Source of the DNA: Streptomyces aquilus
GTDB taxonomy: Bacteria > Actinomycetota > Actinomycetes > Streptomycetales > Streptomycetaceae
Length of the DNA stretch: 64,000 nucleotides
Direction of reading: 5' to 3'
Assembly (NCBI RefSeq): GCF_003955715.1
Contig: NZ_CP034463.1
Coordinates: 1,116,001 to 1,180,000, forward strand
This document shows positions 7,311 through 15,497 of the stretch, one piece after another. Every line of letters starts with the position of its first letter. The first letter of the stretch is position 1. A program made the translations under genes and the position numbers. Under the pieces are notes generated by a model. The model saw only the letters and a list, made by a program, of their open reading frames with translations, was not told the origin of the DNA and ran no database searches.

Positions 7311-8066
7311 ATGACCTCCGTACAGGGAACCGCCGTGGACGTCCCCACCGCGGACGGCGTCGCCGACGCCTATCTGGCCCACCCCGAGGACGGGCTTCCC
7401 CGTCCCGGCGTCCTGCTCTACCAGGACGCCTTCGGACTGCGCCCGCACCTGAGGTCGATGGCCGACCGGCTCGCCGGCGAGGGGTACACGGTCCTGGTGC
7501 CCAACGTCTTCTACCGGCACGGCCGTTCACCCGTCTTCGACCTGCCGGAGTTCATCGACACCGACGCGCGTCCCGACCTGTGGAACGCGATCGGCCCGGT
7601 CATGCAGTCCCTCACTCCCGAGCTCGCGATGCGGGACGCCGGCGCGTATCTGGACTGGCTGGCCGGGAGCCCGTTCGTGGCGGACGGCCCGGTGGCGCTG
7701 ACCGGCTACTGCATGGGCGCCCGGCTCGTGCTGCTGACCGCGGGCACCTACCCGGACCGGGTGGCGGCCGCGGCAGGGTTCCACGGCGGCCGTCTCGCCA
7801 CCGACGCCCCGGACAGCCCGCACCTGGTCGCGAAGCACGTCACCGCCGAGTTGTACTTCGGGCACGCCGACGAGGACGCCTCGATGCCGCCGGAGCAGAT
7901 CCGGCTCCTGGAGGACACCCTGACCGCGGCGGGCGTACGGCACCGCAGCGAGGTCTACCCGGGCGCGCACCACGGGTACACGCAGGCCGACACCTCGGCG
8001 TACCACCGCGAGGGTGCCGAGCGGCACTGGGCGGCGCTGCTGGACCTGCTGAAGCGGACGTTCTGA
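7311..8066 (+). CDS. Dienelactone hydrolase family protein
   Basis: Encodes 251 residues of the dienelactone hydrolase branch of alpha/beta hydrolases. The nucleophile is a cysteine in GYCMGARL (near residue 137), as in true dienelactone hydrolases. The acid and His follow in FGHADEDASM and GAHHGYTQ. The family opens the lactone ring in chlorocatechol or hydroxyquinol breakdown, but many actinobacterial members have other ester substrates. Start MTSVQGTAVD at 7311 has an AGAGAGG ribosome-binding site. It is flanked by terminators on both sides, so it is a single-gene unit. No export signal. Confidence 0.9.
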   Translation: MTSVQGTAVDVPTADGVADAYLAHPEDGLPRPGVLLYQDAFGLRPHLRSMADRLAGEGYTVLVPNVFYRHGRSPVFDLPEFIDTDARPDLWNAIGPVMQSLTPELAMRDAGAYLDWLAGSPFVADGPVALTGYCMGARLVLLTAGTYPDRVAAAAGFHGGRLATDAPDSPHLVAKHVTAELYFGHADEDASMPPEQIRLLEDTLTAAGVRHRSEVYPGAHHGYTQADTSAYHREGAERHWAALLDLLKRTF

Positions 8067-8074
8067 GGCACTCC

Positions 8075-8095
8075 GGGGCGCCCCACAGGCGCCCC
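8075..8095 (+). terminator. Terminator after the dienelactone hydrolase gene
   Basis: GGGGCGCC-CCACA-GGCGCCCC, a perfect 8-bp stem with 5-nt loop, begins 9 nt after the stop codon. Confidence 0.7.
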
Positions 8096-8162
8096 ACCCC
8101 TCAACCGTCCCCAACGGGCGATTCCGTCGACTTCATTGACATGCCCGCGTCGCAGCGCAACC

Positions 8163-8178
8163 CTGAGAGCGCTCTCAG
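8163..8178. promoter_or_regulatory. LacI/CebR-like palindromic operator upstream of the GH64 gene
   Basis: CTGAGAGCGCTCTCAG is a perfect 16-bp palindrome 54 nt before the GH64 start. It differs by two symmetric bases from the CebR box (TGGGAGCGCTCCCA) known for LacI-family control of sugar genes in Streptomyces. It is therefore a likely operator for sugar-dependent induction of the glucanase. The cognate regulator is not evident in this window. Confidence 0.7.
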
Positions 8179-8231
8179 AACAGGTACGGACCAATCCCGT
8201 CCCTCCCCTATTCCCCCCACGGAGGTGGAGA

Positions 8232-9431
8232 GTGCTCGGACGACTCAGGCATCGACTCCTCGCCGCAGCAGGATCGGCCGCTCTGCTCGGCACGCTGCTC
8301 ACGCTCGGCTCGCCGTCCACGGCAAGTGGTGCGGTACCCGCCACGATCCCGCTCAAGGTGACGAACAACTCCGGCCGCGGAGACGCGGTCTACGTCTACA
8401 ACCTCGGCACCAACCTGGCCACGGGCCAGCAGGGTTGGGCGGACGCGGCCGGCACGTTCCACGCCTGGCCCGCGGGCGGCAACCCGCCGACCCCCGCACC
8501 GGACGCGTCGATAGCCGGCCCGGCGGCGGGCCAGTCGAAGACGATCCGCATCCCCAAGTTCTCCGGCCGCATCTACTTCTCGTACGGCCAGAAGCTGGAC
8601 TTCCGCCTCACCACCGGCGGCCTCGTGCAGCCGGCGGTGCAGAACCCGAGCGACCCGAACCGCAACATCCTGTTCAACTGGTCGGAGTACACGCTCAACG
8701 ACTCGGGGCTGTGGCTCAACAGCACCCAGGTCGACATGTTCTCCGCCCCGTACGCGGTCGGCGTCCAGCGCGCCGACGGCAGCACGGTCAGCACCGGACG
8801 TCTCAAGTCCGGTGGCTACAACGCCGTCGTCAGCGCCCTGCGCGCCCAGTCGGGCGGTTGGGGCGGCCTGGTCCAGACCCGCGCCGACGGCACGGTGCTG
8901 CGTGCCCTGTCCCCCGCCTACGGTCTGGAGACCGGAGCGCTGCCCGCCTCCGTCCTCGACGACTACATCAACCGGGTCTGGCAGAAGTACGCCACCTCGA
9001 CCCTCACGGTGACCCCCTTCTCCGACCAGCCGAACACGAAGTACTACGGCCGGGTCTCCGGCGGCGTCATGAACTTCACCAACGCGTCCGGCGCGGTCGT
9101 CACCAGCTTCCAGAAGCCGGACGCGAGCAGCGTCTTCGGCTGCCACAAGCTCCTCGACGCCCCGAACGACGCCGTCCGCGGCCCGATCTCCCGCACCCTG
9201 TGCGCGGGCTTCAACCGCTCGACCCTGCTCACCAACCCCAACCAGCCGGACACCTCGTCCGCGGGCTTCTACCAGGACCCGGTGACCAACCACTACGCCC
9301 GGGTCATCCACAGCCAAATGGCGGACGGCAAGGCGTACGCGTTCGCCTTCGACGACGTCGGGCAGCACGAGTCCCTGGTGCACGACGGCAACCCGCTCCA
9401 GGCCTATCTGACCCTGGACCCGTTGAGCTGA
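8232..9431 (+). CDS. Secreted beta-1,3-glucanase, glycoside hydrolase family 64
   Basis: Encodes 399 residues from a GTG with a GGAGG ribosome-binding site; in-frame sequence continues upstream to 8136 but runs through the operator palindrome, so that start is rejected. A Sec-type signal peptide is clear (RLRHRLLAAAGSAALLG... ending near TASGA). The mature part opens IPLKVTNNSGRGDAVYVYN and contains GRIYFSYGQKLDF and NRNILFNWSEYTLND, the conserved body of GH64 laminaripentaose-producing glucanases. It should cut beta-1,3-glucan of fungal walls outside the cell. No C-terminal carbohydrate-binding domain is present. Expression probably depends on the palindromic operator upstream. Confidence 0.88.
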   Translation: MLGRLRHRLLAAAGSAALLGTLLTLGSPSTASGAVPATIPLKVTNNSGRGDAVYVYNLGTNLATGQQGWADAAGTFHAWPAGGNPPTPAPDASIAGPAAGQSKTIRIPKFSGRIYFSYGQKLDFRLTTGGLVQPAVQNPSDPNRNILFNWSEYTLNDSGLWLNSTQVDMFSAPYAVGVQRADGSTVSTGRLKSGGYNAVVSALRAQSGGWGGLVQTRADGTVLRALSPAYGLETGALPASVLDDYINRVWQKYATSTLTVTPFSDQPNTKYYGRVSGGVMNFTNASGAVVTSFQKPDASSVFGCHKLLDAPNDAVRGPISRTLCAGFNRSTLLTNPNQPDTSSAGFYQDPVTNHYARVIHSQMADGKAYAFAFDDVGQHESLVHDGNPLQAYLTLDPLS

Positions 9432-9451
9432 GCCCGGTGGAATGACCGGGC
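9432..9451 (+). terminator. Terminator after the GH64 gene
   Basis: GCCCGGT-GGAATG-ACCGGGC forms a perfect 7-bp stem with 6-nt loop immediately after the GH64 stop. The in-frame ATG at 9442 lies in its loop, which argues for the later start of the next gene. Confidence 0.65.
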
Positions 9452-9474
9452 CGGTGCGTGCCGTTGAGACGCAC

Positions 9475-9879
9475 ATGACGAACGATCACCGCACCATCAC
9501 CAACCCGCCCGCCCTCCACGACCCGACACCGTTCGGCTACAGCCACGCGGTGTCGGCGTCCGGCGAAGTCGTCTTCATCGGCGGGCAGTACGCCTCCGAC
9601 GCCACCGGCGCTCCGGTGGCGGGCGACTTCGCGGCTCAGGTGGAGCTGGCGTTCGACCGGCTGCGGGCTGCGCTGGAGGGGGTGGGGCTGGGATACGAGC
9701 ATGTGGTCCGGCTCGGGACCTTCATCGTCGACCACGACCTCGACAAGCTCCAGACCCTCGGCAAGGCGCTGCACGCGCGGTTCGGTGACCGGCTGCCGGC
9801 CCAGACACTGAGCGGCGTGGCCTCGCTGGCCTTGCCGGGGATGCTGTTCGAGGTGGATGCGGTGGCGGTGCGGCCGTAG
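9475..9879 (+). CDS. RidA family protein
   Basis: Encodes 134 residues. The YjgF/RidA core is visible: YSHAVSASGEVVFIGGQYAS, then VELAFDRLRAALEGVGLGY and the VVRLGTFIVD strand. Canonical RidA proteins hydrolyse reactive enamine/imine intermediates of PLP enzymes. The catalytic Arg equivalent (usually in a RxxV motif near the C-terminus) is not in its standard place, so this may be one of the divergent Rid subfamilies. The start at 9475 is preferred over 9442, which lies in the terminator of the upstream gene. Cytoplasmic, monocistronic. Confidence 0.85.
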   Translation: MTNDHRTITNPPALHDPTPFGYSHAVSASGEVVFIGGQYASDATGAPVAGDFAAQVELAFDRLRAALEGVGLGYEHVVRLGTFIVDHDLDKLQTLGKALHARFGDRLPAQTLSGVASLALPGMLFEVDAVAVRP

Positions 9880-9916
9880 AGCTGCCGCCGAGCGGGTGAA
9901 GGCGCACAGTGGAGGG

Positions 9917-10342
9917 GTGAACGCGAACGACAGGAACATTCTGGACCGGGGCCGCGTGGCCACCCGGTTGCCGGCGCGGGATCTGGACCGGGCGCGGCGG
10001 TTCTACTCCGAGGTGCTCGGTCTGGAGCCGGTCGACGAGCGGCCCGGCGGGCTGCTGTACCGGTGCGGTGGGACGGAGTTCGCCGTGTTCAGCTCGACGG
10101 GGGCCGCCCCCGGCACGTTCACCCAGATGGGCTGGGAGGTCGACGACCTCGACACGGTCGTCGCACAACTCCGGGCACGGGGAGTGACGTTCGAGGAGGT
10201 CGACGTGCCGGGTCTGCGGACGAAGGACGGGATCGCCGACGTCGACGGTAACTACCCGAGCAAGGGCGCCCGAGGGGAACGCGCCGCGTGGTTCCGGGAC
10301 AGCGAGGGCAATCTGCTGGGCATCGGGGAACCGGTGGTGTGA
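9917..10342 (+). CDS. VOC (glyoxalase/bleomycin-resistance fold) protein
   Basis: Encodes about 141 residues with one vicinal-oxygen-chelate unit: VATRLPARDLDRARRFYSEV at the N-terminus, the central GGTEFAVFSSTGA strand, and the closing AAWFRDSEGNLLGIGEPV with the metal-ligand Glu position. Such proteins act as dioxygenases, glyoxalases, isomerases or drug binders; substrate is unknown. The GTG at 9917 directly abuts GGAGGG, which is unusually close for a ribosome-binding site, so the in-frame GTG at 9956 could be the real start. It ends 8 nt before the convergent reductase gene. Confidence 0.82.
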   Translation: MNANDRNILDRGRVATRLPARDLDRARRFYSEVLGLEPVDERPGGLLYRCGGTEFAVFSSTGAAPGTFTQMGWEVDDLDTVVAQLRARGVTFEEVDVPGLRTKDGIADVDGNYPSKGARGERAAWFRDSEGNLLGIGEPVV

Positions 10343-10350
10343 GCGCGGCC

Positions 10351-11178
10351 TCAGTCGGGGCGCCGCAGGAATTCACAGGCCCCGCGCAGCCTCGTCCGGA
10401 GGGTGCGCTGCGTGCGTCCGCTGTCCAGGCGGACGTCCAGCGCGCCGGGGATGTTGACGTCGGCGCGTCGTCCGGCGGGCAGCCGCGCCGCGTCCAGTCC
10501 GTCGCGCGCGGCGATCAGGACGCCGAGCTCGTGGCGGCTGACGGCGTCAGGGCCGCCCAGGTGGCACACGCCCGTGTGGTCGGTGGCCGCCAGCTCCAAC
10601 AGCGCGGCCGCGAGGTCGGCGACATGGACGGGGCAACGGATGACATCGGTGAACAGCACGCCCTCGCGCCGCCCCTCGGCCAGCTCGTGGACGAAGTCCT
10701 CGTGCGGCGAGCCTCCGTCGCCGACGATGAGTGAGGTGCGGGCGATGACCGTGTCGGGGGCGAGGAGCCGGATCGCCGTCTCGGCGGCGGCCTTCGCGGC
10801 GCCGTACGGTGTGACCGGATCCGGCGTGGCGGACTCGTGGTAGCGGACGTCGGAGCCGGAGAACACAGCGTCACTCGACACGTGCACCAACCGGGAGCCG
10901 CACGCTCCCACCGCCATCGCCAGCCGGATCGCACCGTCCGCCGTCACGCCCCAGTCACCCTTGCGATAAGCCGCGTTGACGACGACATCCGGCCGCACCG
11001 CCCCGACCACCGCCTCGATCTCACCGGCCCGCCGCAGATCCAGCGGCAGCCAGTGCACCCCGGGCAGGCTCCCCGCACGGCTCGCGAAGGTCGCCGTCAC
11101 GGCATGTCCGTCGGCCGTCGCCTGCCGAGCCACCTCGCACCCCAGGAAGCCACTGCCGCCGACGATCAGGATCCTCAT
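10351..11178 (-). CDS. NAD(P)-dependent reductase, RmlD/dTDP-4-dehydrorhamnose reductase-like
   Basis: Encodes 275 residues of the extended SDR superfamily. Seen: the dinucleotide motif VGGSGFLG at residues 6-13, VHVSSDAVF, and the active-site YGAAKAAAE (Tyr-x-x-x-Lys) near residue 135. The layout matches RmlD-like sugar nucleotide reductases, but no other dTDP-sugar gene is nearby, so the substrate may be different. The start MRILIVGG places the Rossmann strand at the very N-terminus as is normal; the upstream in-frame ATG at 11247 is rejected. Convergent with the VOC gene and divergent from the next orphan. Confidence 0.86.
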   Translation of the reverse strand: MRILIVGGSGFLGCEVARQATADGHAVTATFASRAGSLPGVHWLPLDLRRAGEIEAVVGAVRPDVVVNAAYRKGDWGVTADGAIRLAMAVGACGSRLVHVSSDAVFSGSDVRYHESATPDPVTPYGAAKAAAETAIRLLAPDTVIARTSLIVGDGGSPHEDFVHELAEGRREGVLFTDVIRCPVHVADLAAALLELAATDHTGVCHLGGPDAVSRHELGVLIAARDGLDAARLPAGRRADVNIPGALDVRLDSGRTQRTLRTRLRGACEFLRRPD

Positions 11179-11270
11179 GATCGCCCACGTTAGGGCCGCA
11201 CCGCACCTCACACCCCACCGACCCGGAAAATGACGACGCCCGCCCATCGGCCGCTCGACAGAATGCCGCC

Positions 11271-11723
11271 ATGACCACGGAATTCACCGGCGTGATCGAG
11301 TGCAGGCCCCTGGCCCGCATCTGGGGCGTGGAGGACGAGGACGCGGTGTGGCAGGCCGCGATCGACCTCGATCTCCTCAACACCGGCAATGCCTACGACG
11401 CCCTCGCCTGCCTCTTCGGCGTCCGCAACTCCTTCGGGTTCCGGCCGCTCGCCGAGGGACGCGGCCTGCCCGAGGACGCCTCCGAGGGACTGCGGAAGAG
11501 GCTCGCCGGCTGGGGCGGGCCGGCTTCCGCCTGGGGAACGACCTGGATCACCTGGGCCGAGTTGCGGGCCGCCGACTGGGACGAGACCGATAGATCGGGC
11601 GGGAAAAGCCGCCGTGCCGTCGCCGGCGCCACCACCCACTGGGGGCCGGTGTGGGACGTGATGCGGGCCCTCGGCCGGGTGCACGGGGCGGAGCATGTGC
11701 GGCTCGTGGTCTGGTTCGACTGA
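11271..11723 (+). CDS. Orphan cytoplasmic protein
   Basis: Encodes 150 residues, tryptophan-rich (for example WITWAELRAADWDE) and without signal or membrane segments. It begins MTTEFTGVIECRPLARIW and contains VRNSFGFRPLAEGRGLP. It resembles a group of Streptomyces hypothetical proteins that I cannot tie to any activity. No strong ribosome-binding site precedes the ATG. It is divergent from the reductase gene with 92 nt between them and is followed by the AT-richer leader of the MHYT gene. Confidence 0.7.
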   Translation: MTTEFTGVIECRPLARIWGVEDEDAVWQAAIDLDLLNTGNAYDALACLFGVRNSFGFRPLAEGRGLPEDASEGLRKRLAGWGGPASAWGTTWITWAELRAADWDETDRSGGKSRRAVAGATTHWGPVWDVMRALGRVHGAEHVRLVVWFD

Positions 11724-11818
11724 GTTCTCGACCTGGCTTGCTGCGGCGAGAGTTGCTCATGGCTCAATACCGCCCCCCGCGTGACCGAAGTGAATACGTG
11801 ATAGTCCAGAGTTAAATG

Positions 11819-11833
11819 GTTACTACCGGTAAT
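11819..11833. promoter_or_regulatory. BldD-like inverted repeat upstream of the MHYT gene
   Basis: GTTACTACCGGTAAT has the two half-sites of the BldD consensus (TnAC and GTnA) with the right 5-nt spacing, but its centre does not fit CWG. It lies in a locally AT-rich stretch 73 nt before the MHYT start. Candidate only. Confidence 0.3.
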
Positions 11834-11870
11834 GCTTGCTTTATGTGGGTCTTACGGCGTAGACCTTGCC

Positions 11871-11886
11871 CCACCACTAGCGGTGG
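11871..11886. promoter_or_regulatory. Near-perfect 16-bp dyad in the MHYT leader
   Basis: CCACCACTAGCGGTGG is symmetric except for one base pair and sits between the putative promoter and the GGGGGGAG ribosome-binding site of the MHYT gene. It could be an operator or a leader hairpin. Confidence 0.35.
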
Positions 11887-11905
11887 CTCTGGGGGGAGTT
11901 GGCGT

Positions 11906-12799
11906 ATGGAAGGCACCGTCGACGGATTTCGCTACGGCGCGGTGACGCCGGTCGCGGCGTATGTGATGGCGTGTCTGGGTGGGGCTCTGGGGCTGCGCTG
12001 CATCGTGCGGTCGCTGCTCAACACCGACTCGTGGAAGCCCGGTTGGCTGGCGCTCGGTGCCGCCTCGATCGGGTGTGGCATCTGGACGATGCACTTCATC
12101 GCGATGATCGGCTTCCAGGTCGAGGAGACCCGGATCCGCTACGACACGGGCCTCACCCTGCTCAGCCTCGCCGTGGCGATCGTCGTGGTCGGCGTCGGCG
12201 TGTTCATCGTCGGCTATCGCGGCGCCGGCACCGCCAACCTGGCCTTCGCGGGCATCGTCACCGGGCTCGGCGTCGCGGCCATGCACTACCTGGGCATGTA
12301 CGCCATGCGCCTCAACGGCGCCATCAACTATGCCGCGTTCACCGTCGCCCTCTCCATCCTGATCGCGATCGTCGCCGCCACCGCGGCCCTCTGGGCCGCC
12401 GTCACCATCCGGGGTTTCCTGACGAGCCTCGGAGCCAGTCTCGTCATGGGCGTGGCCGTCTCGGGCATGCACTACACGGCGATGGCCGCCGTCAGCGTCC
12501 ATGTGCACGGCACGACGGGCGGTTCCTGGGCCGGCGCCTCCGCGTCCTCGCTGCTGCTGCCGATGCTGGTGGGGCCGGTCATCTTCCTCGTGCTGGCCGG
12601 TGTGGTCGTGATGTTCGACCCGCTGCTGGTGCTGGGCGACGGCGACTGGAACCGCGCCACCGCCCGCCGGGAGCCCGCCGCACCGCCCGCCGAAGAGGCA
12701 CCCGCGCCGACGCACAGCTCGCTCTTCGAGACCCCCGCCGGCCCCTCACGGGCACGCCAGCACCCGTACGACACCCCGCAGCGCGCCGGCGAGTGGTGA
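11906..12799 (+). CDS. MHYT-domain integral membrane sensor
   Basis: Encodes 297 residues. There are about seven hydrophobic helices, and three MHYT-type motifs are seen at the ends of helices: MHFIAM, MHYLGM and MHYTAM. This arrangement is the MHYT domain, proposed to bind copper and to sense diatomic gases such as O2, CO or NO from the outside. Often it is fused to GGDEF/EAL or kinase domains; here only a short Pro/Ala-rich cytoplasmic tail (residues about 250-297) follows, so any output must come through a partner. Start MEGTVDGF has a GGGGGGAG ribosome-binding site. The AT-richer 180-nt leader carries two dyads. Confidence 0.9.
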   Translation: MEGTVDGFRYGAVTPVAAYVMACLGGALGLRCIVRSLLNTDSWKPGWLALGAASIGCGIWTMHFIAMIGFQVEETRIRYDTGLTLLSLAVAIVVVGVGVFIVGYRGAGTANLAFAGIVTGLGVAAMHYLGMYAMRLNGAINYAAFTVALSILIAIVAATAALWAAVTIRGFLTSLGASLVMGVAVSGMHYTAMAAVSVHVHGTTGGSWAGASASSLLLPMLVGPVIFLVLAGVVVMFDPLLVLGDGDWNRATARREPAAPPAEEAPAPTHSSLFETPAGPSRARQHPYDTPQRAGEW

Positions 12800-12893
12800 C
12801 GCCGGCCCCAACAGCAGCCGCCACCGCGCCCGTTCACCGGCACGAGGACTCCCCGCCGACCGGCCTCCCCTAGATCGTTGTTACGGTTCACCG

Positions 12894-14396
12894 GTGTCTG
12901 ACTCCTCACGCGATACCGCCGAGGGCGCCGGCTGGGGTGCCGCGGAACGCGGCGCCTACGAGCGCCTGATGCCGACCCAGGTCGAGAAGATCTCGTGGCT
13001 CGACCCCAGGATGCTGTGGGCGGCCCGCAACGGCGTACTGGCCTCCTGGTTCGGCGACCCCACGGGCCGCACCCGCAGCCGCTGGGTCGCCCGGCGCGCC
13101 GCCGCCGGCGCCCCCGCGGACAAGGTGATCCGGCGTGACGACCCGGACCGCTTCTCCTTCATGGTCATCGGCGACACCGGCGAGGGAGACGCTCCCCAGT
13201 ACGCCGTCGTACCGGGCTTCTTGAGGGTCGGTCAGGACACCAGTTTCACGGTCCTCGCGAGTGACGTCATCTATCCCGTCGGCAGCGCCGACGACTACGG
13301 CACCAAGTTCTTCCGCCCGTACCAGGACTACCGCGCGCCCATCTACGCGATACCCGGCAACCACGACTGGTACGAGGACCTCGGTGGGTTCATGCGCGTC
13401 TTCTGCGACGACGCCACGCCGCTCACCCCCGAACCCGCCCCGCGCCCCCTGACCCGCGCCTGGCTGCGCTCCCTGCTCTGGCACCGCCCAAGCCACAGCG
13501 ACGGTCAACGCCTCGACGAGGTACGGAGGTTGCGGTCCGCCCCGGACCAACAGGCCGTCCAGCCGGGCCCGTACTGGGCGATCGACGCCGGCCCGCTGCG
13601 GATCATAGGCATCGACACCGGGCTGCTCGGCACCCTCGACGCCGAACAGGGCGCCTGGCTGCGCGAGGTGTCCCAGGGACCGCGCCCGAAGATCCTGGTC
13701 ACCGGCTCGCCCCTGTACGTGGACGGCGAGCACCACCCCTGCCCCATCGACGGCGGCGGCACGGTCGACGACCTCGTCCGCGACCCGGCGCACCACTACG
13801 TCGCGGCGATAGGCGGCGACATCCACAACTACCAGCGCTACCCGGTCGACGTGGACGGCCGCACCATCCAGTACGTCGTCTCGGGCGGCGGCGGTGCCTT
13901 CATGCACGCCACCCACACCATCCCCCGGGTCGACATCGCGGGCGTCACCGAGGACACCTTCCGCTGCTATCCCCTGCGCGGCGACTCCCTGGCCTTCTAC
14001 AGCAGGCTCTACGGCCGCCGGCTGCGGCTGCGCCGCTTCTTCACCCTCACCGACGCGGAGGCGGCGGCCGTCGTCGCCGAGCGACTGCGGATCCGGCCGG
14101 GCCGCGCCCCGGGACCCGAGGTCCGCATCACCCGGCGCACCCGGCTGGTCGCCGGGTTGCTGGGCACCGGCCGCCGCCCCGACAAGGCCAAGCGCTTCCG
14201 GCTCCCCGTGCGCAAGATCTACACCCAGCTCTTCTCGCCGAGCTCGGCCACCTACAGCCCGCCGTTCTTCAAGTGCTTCCTGCGCCTGGACGTCACCCCG
14301 GACTCCGTCACGCTGCGCTGCCACGCCGCGACCGGGAACCTCGCCCAGGAGCTGGACCCGCCGGTCGAGGACGAGGTCACCATCGCCCTGACCTGA
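12894..14396 (+). CDS. Calcineurin-like metallophosphoesterase
   Basis: Encodes 500 residues from a GTG start. Metal-binding blocks are visible in order: FMVIGDTGEGD (near 90), ASDVIYPVG, IPGNHDWYED (near 150) and GGDIHNYQRY (near 305). These are the dinuclear-metal ligands of the calcineurin-like superfamily. The N-terminal 80 residues and C-terminal 120 residues are extensions without recognised domains. No signal peptide is seen although the upstream gene is a membrane protein. The substrate cannot be told. No good ribosome-binding site precedes the GTG, so leaderless translation is possible. Confidence 0.88.
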   Translation: MSDSSRDTAEGAGWGAAERGAYERLMPTQVEKISWLDPRMLWAARNGVLASWFGDPTGRTRSRWVARRAAAGAPADKVIRRDDPDRFSFMVIGDTGEGDAPQYAVVPGFLRVGQDTSFTVLASDVIYPVGSADDYGTKFFRPYQDYRAPIYAIPGNHDWYEDLGGFMRVFCDDATPLTPEPAPRPLTRAWLRSLLWHRPSHSDGQRLDEVRRLRSAPDQQAVQPGPYWAIDAGPLRIIGIDTGLLGTLDAEQGAWLREVSQGPRPKILVTGSPLYVDGEHHPCPIDGGGTVDDLVRDPAHHYVAAIGGDIHNYQRYPVDVDGRTIQYVVSGGGGAFMHATHTIPRVDIAGVTEDTFRCYPLRGDSLAFYSRLYGRRLRLRRFFTLTDAEAAAVVAERLRIRPGRAPGPEVRITRRTRLVAGLLGTGRRPDKAKRFRLPVRKIYTQLFSPSSATYSPPFFKCFLRLDVTPDSVTLRCHAATGNLAQELDPPVEDEVTIALT

Positions 14397-14467
14397 CGGG
14401 AACATCACGGGACGAGCCCGAGTTGGCACAGTCGTACGACGTTGATCCATGACCCGTGGAGGGGCCC

Positions 14468-15496
14468 GTGCCGCCCACCTCTCGTCCCCTGCGCAAGCTG
14501 GGCTTCCTCACCATCGGACTGTTCGACGAGGCCGACCCTCGCCGCGGTCACGAGTCCACCCTGGAGATCATCGAGCTGGGCGAACGGCTCGGGTTCGACA
14601 GCGCCTGGCTGCGCCACCGGCACCTCCAGTACGGCATCTCGTCCCCGGTCGCCGTCCTCGCCGCCGCCTCGCAGCGCACCCGCCGCATCGAGCTGGGCAC
14701 CGCGGTCATCCCGCTCGGCTGGGAGAACCCGCTGCGGCTGGCCGAGGACCTGGCGACGGTGGACCTGCTGTCCGGGGGCCGGGTCAACCCCGGGGTGAGC
14801 GTGGGGCCGCCGATGCACTACGACCAGGTCAAGGACGCCCTCTACCCGGACACGGCGGACGCCGAGGACTTCTCCTACGAGCGCGTCCGGCGGCTGCTGG
14901 ACTTCGTGCGCGGCAAGTCCGCGACCGACTTCAGCGGCGTGGAGGGCTTCGAGGTGTTCTCGGACCGGGTGCAGCCGCAGTCCCCCGGCCTCGGCAGCCG
15001 TCTCTGGTACGGCGGCGGCAGCCTCGGCTCGGCGCGCTGGGCCGGTGAGCACGGTATGAACTTCCTCACCAGCAGCGTCGTCAAGGCCGAACACCCCGAG
15101 GAGACCACGGACTTCGCCGAGATCCAGCTGTCCCACATCCGCGCCTTCCGGGCCGCCCACCCCGACGGCGACGCCGCCCGGGTCTCCCAGGGGCTCGTCG
15201 TCATCCCCACCGACTCGGCCTCACCCGCGCAGCGCGCGAAGTACGAGGAGTTCGCCGCCAAGCGCACGCCTCGCACCGCGTCACCGCAGGGCCCGGCCCG
15301 GCTGATGTTCGCGCCGGACATCGTCGGCACCTCGGCGGAGATCGCCGAGCGGCTGCACGCGCACGCCGCGTTCCGGGAGATCGACGAGGTCGCGTTCGCG
15401 CTGCCGTTCACCTTCGAGCACGAGGACTACGTCCAGATCCTCACCGACATGGCGACGCACCTGGGCCCGGCGCTCGGCTGGCAGCCGGCCGGCTGA
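14468..15496 (+). CDS. LLM-class flavin-dependent oxidoreductase
   Basis: Encodes 342 residues related to bacterial luciferase and F420- or FMN-dependent monooxygenases. Family features include LGFLTIGLFDEADP at the N-terminus, LGFDSAWLRHRHLQYG, and the RIELGTAVIPLGWENPLRLAEDLATVD... region shared by luciferase-like proteins. GTG 14468 is preferred; GGAGGGG just upstream serves as the ribosome-binding site, though GTG 14456 is in frame. It likely oxidises a small organic compound with reduced flavin; substrate unknown. It is convergent with the TauD gene with a 1-nt gap. Confidence 0.87.
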   Translation: MPPTSRPLRKLGFLTIGLFDEADPRRGHESTLEIIELGERLGFDSAWLRHRHLQYGISSPVAVLAAASQRTRRIELGTAVIPLGWENPLRLAEDLATVDLLSGGRVNPGVSVGPPMHYDQVKDALYPDTADAEDFSYERVRRLLDFVRGKSATDFSGVEGFEVFSDRVQPQSPGLGSRLWYGGGSLGSARWAGEHGMNFLTSSVVKAEHPEETTDFAEIQLSHIRAFRAAHPDGDAARVSQGLVVIPTDSASPAQRAKYEEFAAKRTPRTASPQGPARLMFAPDIVGTSAEIAERLHAHAAFREIDEVAFALPFTFEHEDYVQILTDMATHLGPALGWQPAG

Positions 15497-15497
15497 C

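Noticed and set aside
7064..9445. 793-codon open frame on the plus strand over yciO, the dienelactone hydrolase and GH64 genes
   Set aside because: It crosses three well-supported genes and two terminators, and contains only low-complexity Arg/Pro/Gly sequence.
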